Source: Actinomadura nitritigenes (GTDB lineage Bacteria; Actinomycetota; Actinomycetes; Streptosporangiales; Streptosporangiaceae). Taken from it: a stretch of 64,000 bases of DNA. Shown here piece after piece: positions 1 through 8,493 of the stretch. The notes under the pieces are model-generated. The model was given only the letters and a program-made list of their open reading frames with translations. It was not told the DNA's origin and searched no databases. The stretch spans positions 124,001 through 188,000 of the forward strand of contig NZ_JAGEOK010000018.1 in NCBI RefSeq assembly GCF_017573545.1, written 5' to 3'. The stretch's first letter is position 1. Each line of letters begins with the position of its first letter. The translations under genes were made by a program, and so were the position numbers.

Positions 1-213
1 CCAGGGCGCGGTGATCATGTCGCTGGCGGCGGCGGCGGAGGTCACCATCGCGGCGAGCATGCAGTGCAGCGCGCAGGCGAACAGGTAGTACCCGCCGCCC
101 GGCCCGCCGGGGTACTTCCACGGCGGCCGCGCGACGCGCCGGTTCGCCTCCAGGAAGGCCAGCGTGCGGTTCGCCACGGATCCCATGAGTCCCCACAGGA
201 CGAACTGCCACAT
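1..213 (-). CDS. Small membrane protein, C-terminus cut by window edge
   Basis: This reading frame has no stop before base 1, so only its first 71 codons are present. The start is the ATG whose complement lies at 211-213. The visible protein begins MWQFVLWGLMGSVANRTLAF, then has a basic Pro/Gly-rich stretch (WKYPGGPGGGYY) and a hydrophobic segment (LFACALHCMLAAMVTSAAAA) that could span the membrane. I do not recognise the family. The acyl-CoA dehydrogenase gene lies upstream in the same direction, but 80 bp away with no sign of coupling. The longer overlapping frame at 42-254 is a Ser/Trp/Arg-rich shadow and was not used. Confidence 0.55.
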   Translation of the reverse strand, partial: MWQFVLWGLMGSVANRTLAFLEANRRVARPPWKYPGGPGGGYYLFACALHCMLAAMVTSAAAASDMITAPW

Positions 214-293
214 GCTCCGACGCTAGGCGCCCACGCGGGGACGGACTGTGACACGTCGTACAGAACGGGAACTCCGTCCAGAGACAGGCGGAC

Positions 294-1436
294 TCAGCGG
301 GCGAGGTGGCGGGAGATCACCAGGCGCTGGATCTGGTTGGTGCCCTCGAAGATCTGCATGACCTTGGCCTCGCGCATGAAGCGCTCCACCGGGAAGTCGC
401 GGGTGTAGCCGGCGCCGCCGAGGACCTGGACGGCGTCGGTGGTCACCTTCATCGCGTTGTCGGTGGCGACCAGCTTGGCGATGGACGCCTCGCGGCCGTA
501 GGGGCGGCCGGCGTCCTTCAGCCGGGCGGCCGCCAGGTAGGTGGCGCGGGCCGACTCGACCGCGGCGGCCATGTCGGCGAGGACGAACGCCAGGCCCTGG
601 TGGTCGATGATCGGCCTGCCGAACGCCTCGCGCTCCTTGGCGTAGGCGACCGCGTGGTCGAGGGCGCCCTGGGCGAGGCCGGTGGCGACGGCGGCGATGC
701 CGAGGCGGCCCGCGTCCAGGCCGGCGAGCGCGATGGACAGGCCCTGCCCCTCGCGGCCGATGAGGTGGTCCGCGGGGATCCGCGCGTCGACCAGCCGGAC
801 GGTCGCGGTGGTGGAGCCCATCAGGCCCATCTTGTCCTCGGGCTGGTCGAACTCCAGGCCGGGGGTGTCCGCCGGGACGTGGAAGCAGGAGATGCCGCGC
901 GAGCCCTCGTCGGAGGTGCGGGCCATGACGGTGTAGAAGTCGGCCTTGCCGCCGTGGGTCGTCCACGCCTTGGCGCCGTTGAGGACGTAGGAGTCGCCGT
1001 CCCGGACGGCCTTGGCGCGCATCGCGGCCGGGTCGGACCCGGCGTGCGCCTCCGACAGGCAGTACGCGCCGAGCCGCTCGCCCGACAGCATGTCCGGCAG
1101 CCACCGCGCGCGCTGCTCGTCGGAGCCGAACGCGAACAGCGGGAAGCAGGACAGCGCGTGCACGCTGACGCCGACCCCGACGCTGGCCCACACCGCGCCG
1201 ATCTCCTCCAGCACCTGCAGGTAGATCTCGTACGGCTGGTCGCCGCCGCCGAACTCCTCGGGGTAGGGGAGCGTGAGCAGGCCCGCCCGGCCGAGCGTGG
1301 TGAACGCGTCGCGGGGGAAGGCGCCGGCGCGCTCGGCGTCCGCGACGCGCGGCGCCAGCTCCTTGGCGGCGATCTCGCGGGTGAGCGCGAGGAGGTCCTC
1401 GGACTCGGACGTGGGCAGGTGCCGGGTGGCGGGCAT
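294..1436 (-). CDS. Acyl-CoA dehydrogenase
   Basis: A 380-residue FAD enzyme of the acyl-CoA dehydrogenase superfamily, which introduces the alpha,beta double bond into an acyl-CoA thioester. Length is normal for the family. The N-terminal helical domain, the middle beta domain (YCLSEAHAGSDPAAMR, FAD/substrate loop) and the C-terminal helical domain are all present. The C-terminal FEGTNQIQRL motif carries the expected catalytic Glu. The substrate cannot be read from sequence; short- or branched-chain acyl-CoA is likely. The ATG at 1436 is preceded by AAAGGAG at good spacing. The gene is divergent from a TetR regulator, with a 20-bp palindrome between them, so local repression by that TetR protein is the simplest reading. 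Confidence 0.9.
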   Translation of the reverse strand: MPATRHLPTSESEDLLALTREIAAKELAPRVADAERAGAFPRDAFTTLGRAGLLTLPYPEEFGGGDQPYEIYLQVLEEIGAVWASVGVGVSVHALSCFPLFAFGSDEQRARWLPDMLSGERLGAYCLSEAHAGSDPAAMRAKAVRDGDSYVLNGAKAWTTHGGKADFYTVMARTSDEGSRGISCFHVPADTPGLEFDQPEDKMGLMGSTTATVRLVDARIPADHLIGREGQGLSIALAGLDAGRLGIAAVATGLAQGALDHAVAYAKEREAFGRPIIDHQGLAFVLADMAAAVESARATYLAAARLKDAGRPYGREASIAKLVATDNAMKVTTDAVQVLGGAGYTRDFPVERFMREAKVMQIFEGTNQIQRLVISRHLAR

Positions 1437-1460
1437 GCGCGACTCCTTTCGCCACCTGCA

Positions 1461-1480
1461 CGGTACCAGAACGGGTACCG
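1461..1480. promoter_or_regulatory. Palindromic operator between acyl-CoA dehydrogenase and TetR genes
   Basis: The sequence CGGTACC-N6-GGTACCG has perfect 7-bp arms. A third GGTAC half-site follows at 1494-1498. The palindrome lies 24 bp from the dehydrogenase start and 27 bp from the TetR start, where a divergently acting TetR operator is expected. The assignment is inferred from position and symmetry. Confidence 0.6.
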
Positions 1481-1507
1481 AGGAACCCTTTTTGGTACTG
1501 TCACGGG

Positions 1508-2065
1508 ATGACGGAGACCCGGGCGGCGCGGCGGCGCGCGGAGCTGGTCGACCGGCTCATCGAGGTGTTCCTCGACCGGGGGTTCGCCGAGCTGAGCGTC
1601 GCCGAGCTGGCGGCCGTCCTGCACTGCTCCAAGAGCACCCTGTACGCCGTCGCGGCCAGCCGCGAGCAGATCATCGTGACCGTGGTGCGGGCGTTCTTCC
1701 GCCGCGCCACCGAGCGCGTCGAGGCGGTCGTGGACGCGAGCGCCGCGCCCCGCGAGCGGGTCGGCGCCTACCTGCGGGCCATCTCCGCCGAGCTCGCGCC
1801 CGCCTCGCCCGCCTTCTTCGCCGACCTGGACGCCTTCGCCCCCGCCCGCGAGATCTACAAGCGCAACACCCTGATCGCCGCGCGGCGCGTGCAGGAGCTC
1901 GTCCGCGAGGCCGCGCCCGGCGCGGACGCCGCGTTCGTCGGCGCCGTCGCCGGCCAGGTGATGGAGTCGATCCACCGGGGCGAGATCAAGGCGCAGACGG
2001 GCCTGGACGACTCCGCCGCCTACGCGGCGCTCGCCTCCCTCATCGTCGCCCGGACGACCGCCTGA
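1508..2065 (+). CDS. TetR family transcriptional regulator
   Basis: A 185-residue regulator with an N-terminal helix-turn-helix at about residues 25-50 (ELSVAELAAVLHCSKSTLYA) and a divergent C-terminal ligand domain, as in TetR proteins. The HTH has an unusual YAVAA in place of the common Y-x-H/Y-F. No strong ribosome binding site precedes the ATG, and the GGTACT box ends only a few bases upstream, so the mRNA may be leaderless. It is divergent from the acyl-CoA dehydrogenase and probably controls it through the palindrome at 1461-1480. Its TGA (2063-2065) directly abuts the stop of the convergent cvnD gene. Confidence 0.85.
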   Translation: MTETRAARRRAELVDRLIEVFLDRGFAELSVAELAAVLHCSKSTLYAVAASREQIIVTVVRAFFRRATERVEAVVDASAAPRERVGAYLRAISAELAPASPAFFADLDAFAPAREIYKRNTLIAARRVQELVREAAPGADAAFVGAVAGQVMESIHRGEIKAQTGLDDSAAYAALASLIVARTTA

Positions 2066-2656
2066 TCAGGCCGTCGCCGACTGCAGGGCGTGCTCGACCA
2101 GCCGGATCAGGACGTTCTTGGCCGAGTCGTAGTGCCGGACGTCGCACAGCACGACCGGGACGTCCGGGTCGAGGTCGAGGGCGTCGGCGATCTGCTCGGG
2201 GGTGTAGCGGCGCGCGCCCTCGAAGACGTTCGCCGCGACGACGAACGGGATCCCCCGGTTCTCGAAGAAGTCGATGGAGGCGAAGCTCGTCGGCAGCCGC
2301 CGCGTGTCGACCAGCACGATCGCGCCGACGGCGCCGTAGGCGATCTGGTCCCACATGAACCAGAACCGCTCCTGCCCCGGCGTGCCGAACAGGTACAGCC
2401 GGACGCCGCCGGTGAAGGTGAGCCGGCCGAAGTCCATGGCGACGGTCGTGGTGGTCTTGCGCTCGACGCCGCCGAGGTCGTCCACGCCGACGGACGCGTC
2501 GGTGAGGACCTCCTCGGTGCGCAGCGGGCGGATCTCGCTGACCGCGCCGACGAGGGTCGTCTTGCCGACGCCGAACCCCCCCGCCACCAGGATCTTCAGC
2601 GTGTGCGCGGGGAGGTCCTCGGCGGGCGCGGTGGGGTCATAGGCGGCGGAGTTCAT
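2066..2656 (-). CDS. cvnD: Conservon Ras/Rab-like GTPase (CvnD)
   Basis: A 196-residue small GTPase of the actinobacterial conservon type, related to MglA/Rab. The P-loop is GGFGVGKTT near residue 30. The switch II region reads FGTPGQERF, where eukaryotic Ras has DTAGQ, and is followed by an aromatic FWFMW run. The NKxD box is not canonical, which is usual in this family. It is the last gene of cvnA-cvnB-cvnC-cvnD and its start lies inside the end of cvnC (20-bp overlap), so translational coupling is likely. In conservons the GTPase is thought to act at the membrane with the CvnA sensor and CvnB/CvnC, like a G-protein system. Confidence 0.9.
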   Translation of the reverse strand: MNSAAYDPTAPAEDLPAHTLKILVAGGFGVGKTTLVGAVSEIRPLRTEEVLTDASVGVDDLGGVERKTTTTVAMDFGRLTFTGGVRLYLFGTPGQERFWFMWDQIAYGAVGAIVLVDTRRLPTSFASIDFFENRGIPFVVAANVFEGARRYTPEQIADALDLDPDVPVVLCDVRHYDSAKNVLIRLVEHALQSATA

Positions 2657-3023
2657 CGAGCACTCTCATCAGGATCTTCGGGTCGGGACGGCCGGTGCCC
2701 TGCCGGGACGGACCGGCCTGCGGGACTTCTTCGACGAGGCCGTAGTGGTGCAGGTCCGTCAGCAGGATCTGCACGACCCGCAGCGGCAGGTCGGTGTCGG
2801 AGGCCAGGTCGGCGGGGGTGGAGGGGCGTTGGCACAGCTCGAGCAGCCGCCGCTGCTCGCGCGACAGCCACACCCGCTCGCCGGGCGTGCGGCCGGTCGC
2901 GACGAGCAGCGTGACCATGTCGACGGCGATCCCGTGGGGACGGGTGCGTCCGCGCGTCACCGCGTAGGGACGCACGATCGGGCCGGCGTCCGCGCCGACC
3001 CAGCGCTCTCTCGGAGTCTCCAC
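2637..3023 (-). CDS. cvnC: DUF742 protein (CvnC)
   Basis: A 128-residue DUF742 protein, the standard third member of a conservon. It has an IVRPYAVTRGRT segment near the start and a winged-helix-like middle (PADLASDTDLPLRVVQILL, then GLVEE). Biochemical function is unknown; family proteins associate with the CvnA kinase and CvnD GTPase. It starts 7 bp after cvnB ends and overlaps cvnD by 20 bp. Confidence 0.88.
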   Translation of the reverse strand: METPRERWVGADAGPIVRPYAVTRGRTRPHGIAVDMVTLLVATGRTPGERVWLSREQRRLLELCQRPSTPADLASDTDLPLRVVQILLTDLHHYGLVEEVPQAGPSRQGTGRPDPKILMRVLDELRRL

Positions 3024-3030
3024 GGCCGGC

Positions 3031-3468
3031 TCAGCCCGGGGCGCCGGCCTGCGACGGGTCGGCCGCGTCCTGCGCCCGCGGCGCCGTGCCCAGCTGGCGC
3101 CGCACCCGTTTGATCAGCATGGTGGTCTCGTAGGCGACCAGCCCGGCGTTGCCGCCCGCGTCGCTCAGCACCGCCAGGCAGCTCCCGTTGCCGGCCGGCA
3201 TCACGAAGAACAGCAGCCCGTCCAGCTCGACGACGGTCTGCCGGACCTGCTTGGCCTGGAAGTGCTCGCGGGCGCCGTTGGCCAGGCTGTGGAAGCCCGA
3301 CGACAGCGCGGCGAGGAACTCGGCGTCCTTGCGGGTGACCCCGCCGGAGGCGCCCATGACCAGCCCGTCCCGCGACAGCAGCACGGCCTGGTGGACCTCT
3401 CCGACCCGCTCGACCAGATCGTCCAGCAGCCAGTCCAGCTCTCCGGTGGCGTGGCCCTGCTGCGTCAT
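3031..3468 (-). CDS. cvnB: Roadblock/LC7 domain protein (CvnB)
   Basis: A roadblock/LC7 (MglB-like) protein of about 145 residues. In this family such proteins regulate small GTPases of the MglA/CvnD type. The conserved start LDWLLDDLVERVGEVHQAVLLSRDG is evident. I prefer the ATG at 3468 because it overlaps the cvnA stop as ATGA; an in-frame ATG at 3480 would add four residues. The gene lies between cvnA and cvnC in one tight operon. Confidence 0.88.
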   Translation of the reverse strand: MTQQGHATGELDWLLDDLVERVGEVHQAVLLSRDGLVMGASGGVTRKDAEFLAALSSGFHSLANGAREHFQAKQVRQTVVELDGLLFFVMPAGNGSCLAVLSDAGGNAGLVAYETTMLIKRVRRQLGTAPRAQDAADPSQAGAPG

Positions 3469-5879
3469 CCCTGCCCCCATTCATCGCGTGGATCGCGATC
3501 GTCCGGATCGTCGTCGTCCCTGCCCCGAAGCCATCCCGACTGTAGCGATGACATCAGGTCCCGGTTGACCTCCGGGCTCGGCTCCTCGTACTCCTCGGCC
3601 GGCCCGTCCCACGCCCCGCCGGGGTCGGCGGGTCTCGGCGCGGGCCGCGCGCGCAGCTGCGGCGCCATGTTGCGCTGCCGCACCCGGCGGGGGAGCCGGC
3701 CCGTCACCTCGCTCGACTCGGCCGCGACCGCCTCCGGGTCCGCGGCGGACGGCCCCGCCCGGCCGCCGCTCGGCTCGTGCGGCTCCTGACCGGCCGGTCC
3801 GGCGGGCGGCTCGCCGGGCGCCGGGTACGCCGGGCCCGGCAGCGCGGGACGCCCCGGACGGGCCAGGCCGCGCGGCGCCCCCGTGGCGGACCCGACCGGG
3901 TGCGCGACCAGCGGCGGCTCGGCGCCGCTGAGCAGCTCGTGCGGCTCGTCCAGCACCACCAGCGAGTGCGGGACGAGCACGATCGCGGTCGTCCCGCCGT
4001 ACGGGGACGGCTGCAGCGACACGCCGATGCCGTGCCGGTCGGCGAGCCGCGCGACGACGAACAGCCCGAGCCGCTCGGTGTCGACCAGGTCGAACTCCAC
4101 GGTGCTGGACAGCCGCCGGTTCAGCTCGTCGCGCTCGTCCGGGTCGAGCCCGACGCCGCGGTCGACGATCTCGACGGCCAGCCCGTTCGCCACCGTGTCG
4201 AGCTTGACGGTGACCTCGGTGGTCGGCGGGGAGAACGACGCGGCGTTCTCGATCAGCTCGGCGAGCAGGTGGATCACGTCGGCGACGACGGTGCCGGTCA
4301 CCGCGGCCGACGACGCGCCGGTCACCTCGACCCGGGTGTAGTCCTCGACCTCGGCGATCGCCGCGCGGATGACGTCCTCGGCGGACACGGGGTGGTCCCA
4401 GGCGCGGACGGTCGGCGACCCGGACAGGATGACCAGGCCCTCGGCGTGCCGGCGCATGCGGGTGGTGAGGTGGTCCAGCCGGAACAGGTCGTCCAGCTCC
4501 TCGGGGCTGGCGGCGCGGCGCTCCATCTGGTCCAGCAGCCGGAGCTGGCGGTGCAGCAGCGACTGGCTCCGCCACGACAGGTTGACGAACACCCGGTTGA
4601 TGGCGGCGCGCAGGTCGGCCTCGCCGACCGCGGTGCTCACCGCGGTCCGCTGGACGGCGTCGAACGCCTCGCCGACGAGCGCGATCTCGCGGGTGCCGCC
4701 GATGACCGGCGGCGGCGCCTCGGCCTCGACGTCGACGGCGTCGCCGCGCCGCAGCCGGGCCACTACCCGAGGCAGCCGCTCGTGCGCCAGCTCCTGCGCG
4801 GTCCGCTGCAGGTGCCGCAGCTCCTCGGTGAGGCGGCGGGCGAACAGCAGCGACAGGACCACCGAGGCCGCCACGGCCAGCAGCCCGAGCCCGCCGATCA
4901 GGTAGAAGGTGAGCATGATCCGGCGGCCGGCGGGCTTGACGTCCTTGTTGCTCACCTGGTCGCCGGCCTTCGCCGCGGCCTGGAGCCAGACCGGCGACAG
5001 CGCCGCGATCGTGGTGCGCCACTCGCGCTGGGACGGGGCGAACCCGTTGTCGACCACGGCGTTCTCGAGCGCCGTGTAGGCGGTGTACTGCGACGAGTTC
5101 GCCAGGCCGTCCATGATCCTGGCGATCGGGCCGTTCCCGGCGGCGCGGCCGAGCTCGAAGAACTGGGCGCGGGTGCTCGCCCAGCCGGCGAACGTGGTCC
5201 GTTCGTCGGAGCCCAGCGTGCCGCGCTGCAGCCCGGACACGAGGTCGGCCTCGCGCAGCATGAACTCGCGCGCCCAGTAGTTGTCCAGCAGCGCGTTGGT
5301 CTGCTGGTACACCGTGACGGCGTTGACGCTGACCAGCGTGGTGAGCACCCGGATCGTGCCGTCGATGATCTTGCTGTAGCCGCCGATCGCCCCGAGCGGG
5401 GTGGTGCCGTCGACGCGGATCTGCGCGCGCAGCGAGTCCAGCGCGTCGAACGCGCCGCTGAGCGTGCGGACGCGCCGCTCGACGGCGTCGTCCATGGCGT
5501 CCGCGGCGCCGGAGGAGAAGGCCGACTTGCGGAACGCCGCGACCATCGCGTCCGTCCGGGCCGCCTGCCCCTGGAACCGCGTCTCGTTCGCGGCCTTCGG
5601 GTGGGCCAGCGACGCGACGGCCGCGGAGCGCTCCTGCTGCATCGCCTCGATGACGGTGGTGGCGGGCAGCCCGACCTTGTCGTAGACCGTCGCGAAGTCG
5701 TACCGCTCGAAGGCGTTCGACAGCGTGACGCCGGTCGGGACGAGCCACAGGACCAGCAGCGAGGCCAGCGGGACGGCCAGCAGCAGCGCGATCCGGCGCC
5801 TGATGCTGCGGGTGCGCGGCCGGCCGGTCCGGATGCCCGGACGCCGCGGCGTCGCGGGCGCCTGGTCGGGTCGCGTCAC
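3465..5879 (-). CDS. cvnA: Conservon sensor histidine kinase-like protein with NIT-type sensor region (CvnA)
   Basis: A large membrane sensor of about 804 residues. A transmembrane helix (IALLLAVPLASLLVLWLVP) is followed by a long extracytoplasmic region like nitrate/nitrite-sensing (NIT) domains, a second helix (LIGGLGLLAVAASVVLSLLF), a HAMP-like linker and a C-terminal HATPase. The N box is LAELIENAASFSPP and the G1 box is IVDRGVGLD. A Pro/Gly/Ala-rich tail follows. The GTG at 5879 has AGGGAG six bases upstream and is preferred over a TTG at 5981 that would add 34 unconvincing residues. It heads cvnABCD. No cytochrome P450 gene follows, unlike some Streptomyces conservons. Confidence 0.88.
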   Translation of the reverse strand: MTRPDQAPATPRRPGIRTGRPRTRSIRRRIALLLAVPLASLLVLWLVPTGVTLSNAFERYDFATVYDKVGLPATTVIEAMQQERSAAVASLAHPKAANETRFQGQAARTDAMVAAFRKSAFSSGAADAMDDAVERRVRTLSGAFDALDSLRAQIRVDGTTPLGAIGGYSKIIDGTIRVLTTLVSVNAVTVYQQTNALLDNYWAREFMLREADLVSGLQRGTLGSDERTTFAGWASTRAQFFELGRAAGNGPIARIMDGLANSSQYTAYTALENAVVDNGFAPSQREWRTTIAALSPVWLQAAAKAGDQVSNKDVKPAGRRIMLTFYLIGGLGLLAVAASVVLSLLFARRLTEELRHLQRTAQELAHERLPRVVARLRRGDAVDVEAEAPPPVIGGTREIALVGEAFDAVQRTAVSTAVGEADLRAAINRVFVNLSWRSQSLLHRQLRLLDQMERRAASPEELDDLFRLDHLTTRMRRHAEGLVILSGSPTVRAWDHPVSAEDVIRAAIAEVEDYTRVEVTGASSAAVTGTVVADVIHLLAELIENAASFSPPTTEVTVKLDTVANGLAVEIVDRGVGLDPDERDELNRRLSSTVEFDLVDTERLGLFVVARLADRHGIGVSLQPSPYGGTTAIVLVPHSLVVLDEPHELLSGAEPPLVAHPVGSATGAPRGLARPGRPALPGPAYPAPGEPPAGPAGQEPHEPSGGRAGPSAADPEAVAAESSEVTGRLPRRVRQRNMAPQLRARPAPRPADPGGAWDGPAEEYEEPSPEVNRDLMSSLQSGWLRGRDDDDPDDRDPRDEWGQG

Positions 5880-6183
5880 CGGTTCACTCCCTGTGTCGTG
5901 CGTCGTGGAGCTCGCTCCGTCGCCGAGCTGCAAAGGCCCGCAGCATACTGAGTCGGATTTATCGCTGACCAGGGGTATCAACTGTTATTTATCGGATGTG
6001 TACACGTGGTGACCTCGACATCGGCGCGGAAATGGGCGGAAACGGGGGAGCGCGGGCGGCGCTGGCCGCTTCCGGCAACGGCCGCGGATTGGCAACTCTC
6101 GATCTTGTTGGAGGTAAGCCCACATGTCACGCTTCGTGGAATTCGACGACGGCTCGCCGCACGCCGCCGAAAGGCCGACGGGG
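5880..6183. other. 304-bp intergenic region with AT-rich repeat and orphan start signal
   Basis: No complete gene lies here. The part nearest cvnA is AT-rich and holds ATTTATCG twice, 30 bp apart (5957-5964 and 5987-5994), probably within the cvnA promoter. On the plus strand a strong GGAGG is followed by an ATG at 6124 (MSRFVEFDDGS...). After about 20 codons that frame runs antisense into the methyltransferase gene and becomes Arg/Val-rich shadow. It may be the stub of a truncated small gene. Confidence 0.4.
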
Positions 6184-6990
6184 TCAGGGCTTGCGGGCGA
6201 CGCCGACCAGGAACCAGAAGCGGGACGGGTCGTCCGGCACGTCGTCCGGCGAGTCGGGGCGCCACAGCGGGCCGTGCACGAGACCGGGCTCGACCAGGTC
6301 GAAGCCGGTGAAGAAGGCGCCGATCTCCTCGGCGGTGCGCAGCGTCGGCTCGCCCTGCGCCACGGCCCGCCGGTACACCTTCGCGACCGCCTCGCCGGTC
6401 TCCCGCTTGTGCGTGCCGTGGCTGACGGCGAGGTGGCTGCCGGGCGCCAGCGGCGCGGTCAGCTCGGCCAGCACGCCGCCCGGGTCCTGCGCGTCGGTGA
6501 CGAAGTGCAGGACGGCCACCAGCAGCAGCCCCACCGGCTCGTCGAAATCGATCATCTTCCGCACGGTCGGGTGGCCGAGGACGTCCGCCGGGCGGGTCAG
6601 GTCCGCCTGGATCACGGCGGCGTTCGGGTCGCCGTCCAGCAGGGCGGTGCTGTGCGCGACCGCCACCGGGTCGCGGTCGACGTAGACGACCCGCGCCGCC
6701 GGGTCCACCCGGCGGACGATCTCGTGCACGTTGCCCTGCGTGGGGATGCCCGAGCCGATGTCGAGGAACTGCCGGACGCCGGCCTCGGCGGCGAGGTACC
6801 GGACCGCCCGCACGAGGAACGCCCGGTTCGCCGCCGCGATCGCGCGGGCCTGCGGCTCGATGGCCTCCAGCGTCCGGGCGATGTCGCGGTCGGCGGAGAA
6901 GTTGTGCGCGCCGCCCAGCAGGTAGTCGTACACGCGCGCGACGCTCGCCTGGCTCGGGTCGATGCCGGTCGCCCAGTCCGGGTCGTTCAA
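6184..6990 (-). CDS. SAM-dependent methyltransferase, PF04672 family
   Basis: A 268-residue protein of the actinobacterial S-adenosyl methyltransferase family (Methyltransf_19, formerly DUF574). The signature start is present: IDPSQASVARVYDYLLGGAHNF. SAM-binding motif I is FLDIGSGIPT, followed by VVYVDRDPVAVAH for the ribose-binding acid. Full length ends FWFLVGVARKP. Genomes of this group carry many paralogues, often near regulators, and substrates are mostly unknown. The next gene in the same direction, a GAF-PP2C phosphatase, lies upstream with a 39-bp gap, so co-transcription is possible. Confidence 0.9.
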   Translation of the reverse strand: MNDPDWATGIDPSQASVARVYDYLLGGAHNFSADRDIARTLEAIEPQARAIAAANRAFLVRAVRYLAAEAGVRQFLDIGSGIPTQGNVHEIVRRVDPAARVVYVDRDPVAVAHSTALLDGDPNAAVIQADLTRPADVLGHPTVRKMIDFDEPVGLLLVAVLHFVTDAQDPGGVLAELTAPLAPGSHLAVSHGTHKRETGEAVAKVYRRAVAQGEPTLRTAEEIGAFFTGFDLVEPGLVHGPLWRPDSPDDVPDDPSRFWFLVGVARKP

Positions 6991-7029
6991 CGGGTCCCCT
7001 CTCGTCGTGCGGTCGCGCGCCCGCGCCGG

Positions 7030-8316
7030 TCAGGTGCCGGTCCGGACGAGCATCACGGTGACGTCGTCGTGGTTCGGCGGGACGACCAGCTTCGCCACGA
7101 CGTCGGCGCAGGCGTCCTCCAGCGGGTCCGCCCGGCCCGCGAGCGCGGACCGCAGCGCCGCGATCCCGGCCTCCAGGTCGCGGGTGCGGGTCTCGATCAG
7201 CCCGTCGGTGTAGAGCACCAGGGTGGACCCGTCGGGGACCGCCACCCGGGTGTTCTCGTAGTCGGCGCCGTCCAGGCCGAGCGGCAGGCCCGGCGGCAGG
7301 TCGAGGACGTCGCAGCCGCCGTCCGGGTGCAGCAGGATCGGCGGCGGATGCCCGGCGCGGCAGATCTCGGCGGTGCCCGCGGCGGGGTCGAGGACGGCGC
7401 ACGCGCAGGTCGCGAACTGGACGGGCCCGATGTCGGGCGCGATGCGGTCCAGCCAGGTGAGGATCTGCGCCGGGTCCTTCCCGAGCATCGCCAGCGTGCG
7501 CGCGGCGGCGCGCAGCTGCACCATGGCCGCGGCGGCGGCCGAGCCGTGGCCCATGGCGTCGCCGATGACGAGCGCGAGCCGCCCGGCGGGCAGCGGGACG
7601 ACGTCGCACCAGTCGCCGCCGACGAGGTTGGCCCGCCCGGCGGGCACGGACCGGTGCGCGACCCGCACGCCCGGGACGGCGCCCGGCGGCAGCGGCAGCA
7701 GCCCCGCCTGCAGCGTCCGCGCCGCCGCGTGCTCGCGCTGGTAGCGGCGCGCGCCGTCCAGGCAGCGTGCGGTGAGGGCGGCCAGTTCGCTCGCCAGCGC
7801 GGCGTCGGCGTCGGTGAACGGCCCCGCCGCCGACCCGCGCGCGAACCCGACGAGCCCGAGCACGGCCTCGCCCGTCCGCAGCGGGACGAGCAGGAAGTCC
7901 GCCAGGTCGGCGAGCCGCTCGCGGGCCGGGCGCGGCGGCGGCACCCGCGGCTCGAGGACGAGGTGCCGGTCCGGCTCGCCGAACCGCTGCGGCGCCCCGT
8001 CGGCGATGCAGGCGGCGTAGGCGCTGCCGGCCGCGAACACCACCATCTCCCCGGCGGGGAACAGCGGCTCCAGGTCGGCGCCGGTCGCGCCGACCGCGAT
8101 CCGGCGCGCCTCCACGGCCCGGCCGCCGGGCGGGCGGGGCGGCTCGTCCCCGACGATCAGCTGCTCGGCGACGTACACCCCGACCGTGTCGGCGAACCCG
8201 CCGAGCGCGACCGCGACCAGGTGCCGCGCGACCCGCTCCATGTCCAGGACGCCGGCCATCCGGGTGCTCGCGGCGCTCAGCAGCCGGAGCCGGGCGGGCT
8301 CGGATTCGGCGTTCAC
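7030..8316 (-). CDS. GAF domain PP2C/SpoIIE-type serine phosphatase
   Basis: A 428-residue cytoplasmic phosphatase. Residues about 15-185 form a GAF-like sensor region. Residues about 205-425 form a SpoIIE/PP2C domain with metal-binding acids in GGDWCDVVPL, VIGDAMGHG and PNHDDVTVMLV. Family members typically dephosphorylate anti-sigma-factor antagonists (STAS proteins) in sigma-B/SigF-type partner switching. A STAS protein and a SigF-type sigma factor are both in this window, but far away, so a link is only possible. The GTG at 8316 is chosen because GGCGGAGGAC sits directly upstream. The frame stays open far upstream only because it is antisense to polA. Confidence 0.85.
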   Translation of the reverse strand: MNAESEPARLRLLSAASTRMAGVLDMERVARHLVAVALGGFADTVGVYVAEQLIVGDEPPRPPGGRAVEARRIAVGATGADLEPLFPAGEMVVFAAGSAYAACIADGAPQRFGEPDRHLVLEPRVPPPRPARERLADLADFLLVPLRTGEAVLGLVGFARGSAAGPFTDADAALASELAALTARCLDGARRYQREHAAARTLQAGLLPLPPGAVPGVRVAHRSVPAGRANLVGGDWCDVVPLPAGRLALVIGDAMGHGSAAAAAMVQLRAAARTLAMLGKDPAQILTWLDRIAPDIGPVQFATCACAVLDPAAGTAEICRAGHPPPILLHPDGGCDVLDLPPGLPLGLDGADYENTRVAVPDGSTLVLYTDGLIETRTRDLEAGIAALRSALAGRADPLEDACADVVAKLVVPPNHDDVTVMLVRTGT

Positions 8317-8342
8317 GTCCTCCGCCTCCCGAGGGCGCTCGG

Positions 8343-8370
8343 TGAATCGTGACGAGGGGCGCTGAATCGT
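8343..8370. repeat. Two TGAATCGT direct repeats 20 bp apart
   Basis: TGAATCGT occurs at 8343-8350 and 8363-8370, two helical turns apart, just upstream of the phosphatase gene and 124 bp before polA. The spacing suits a dimeric regulator on one DNA face. No regulator can be named. Confidence 0.3.
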
Positions 8371-8493
8371 ACAGACATGATCATTTCGCGCGCCCGGCGG
8401 TCGCCGCAAGGGCTTCGCGGAAGGAGCCTCCGCTTCCCGCGGCCCGGCCCGGCCGCGCCGCTGGCGAGCGCGCGCGGCTGCGAGGATGGGGGC

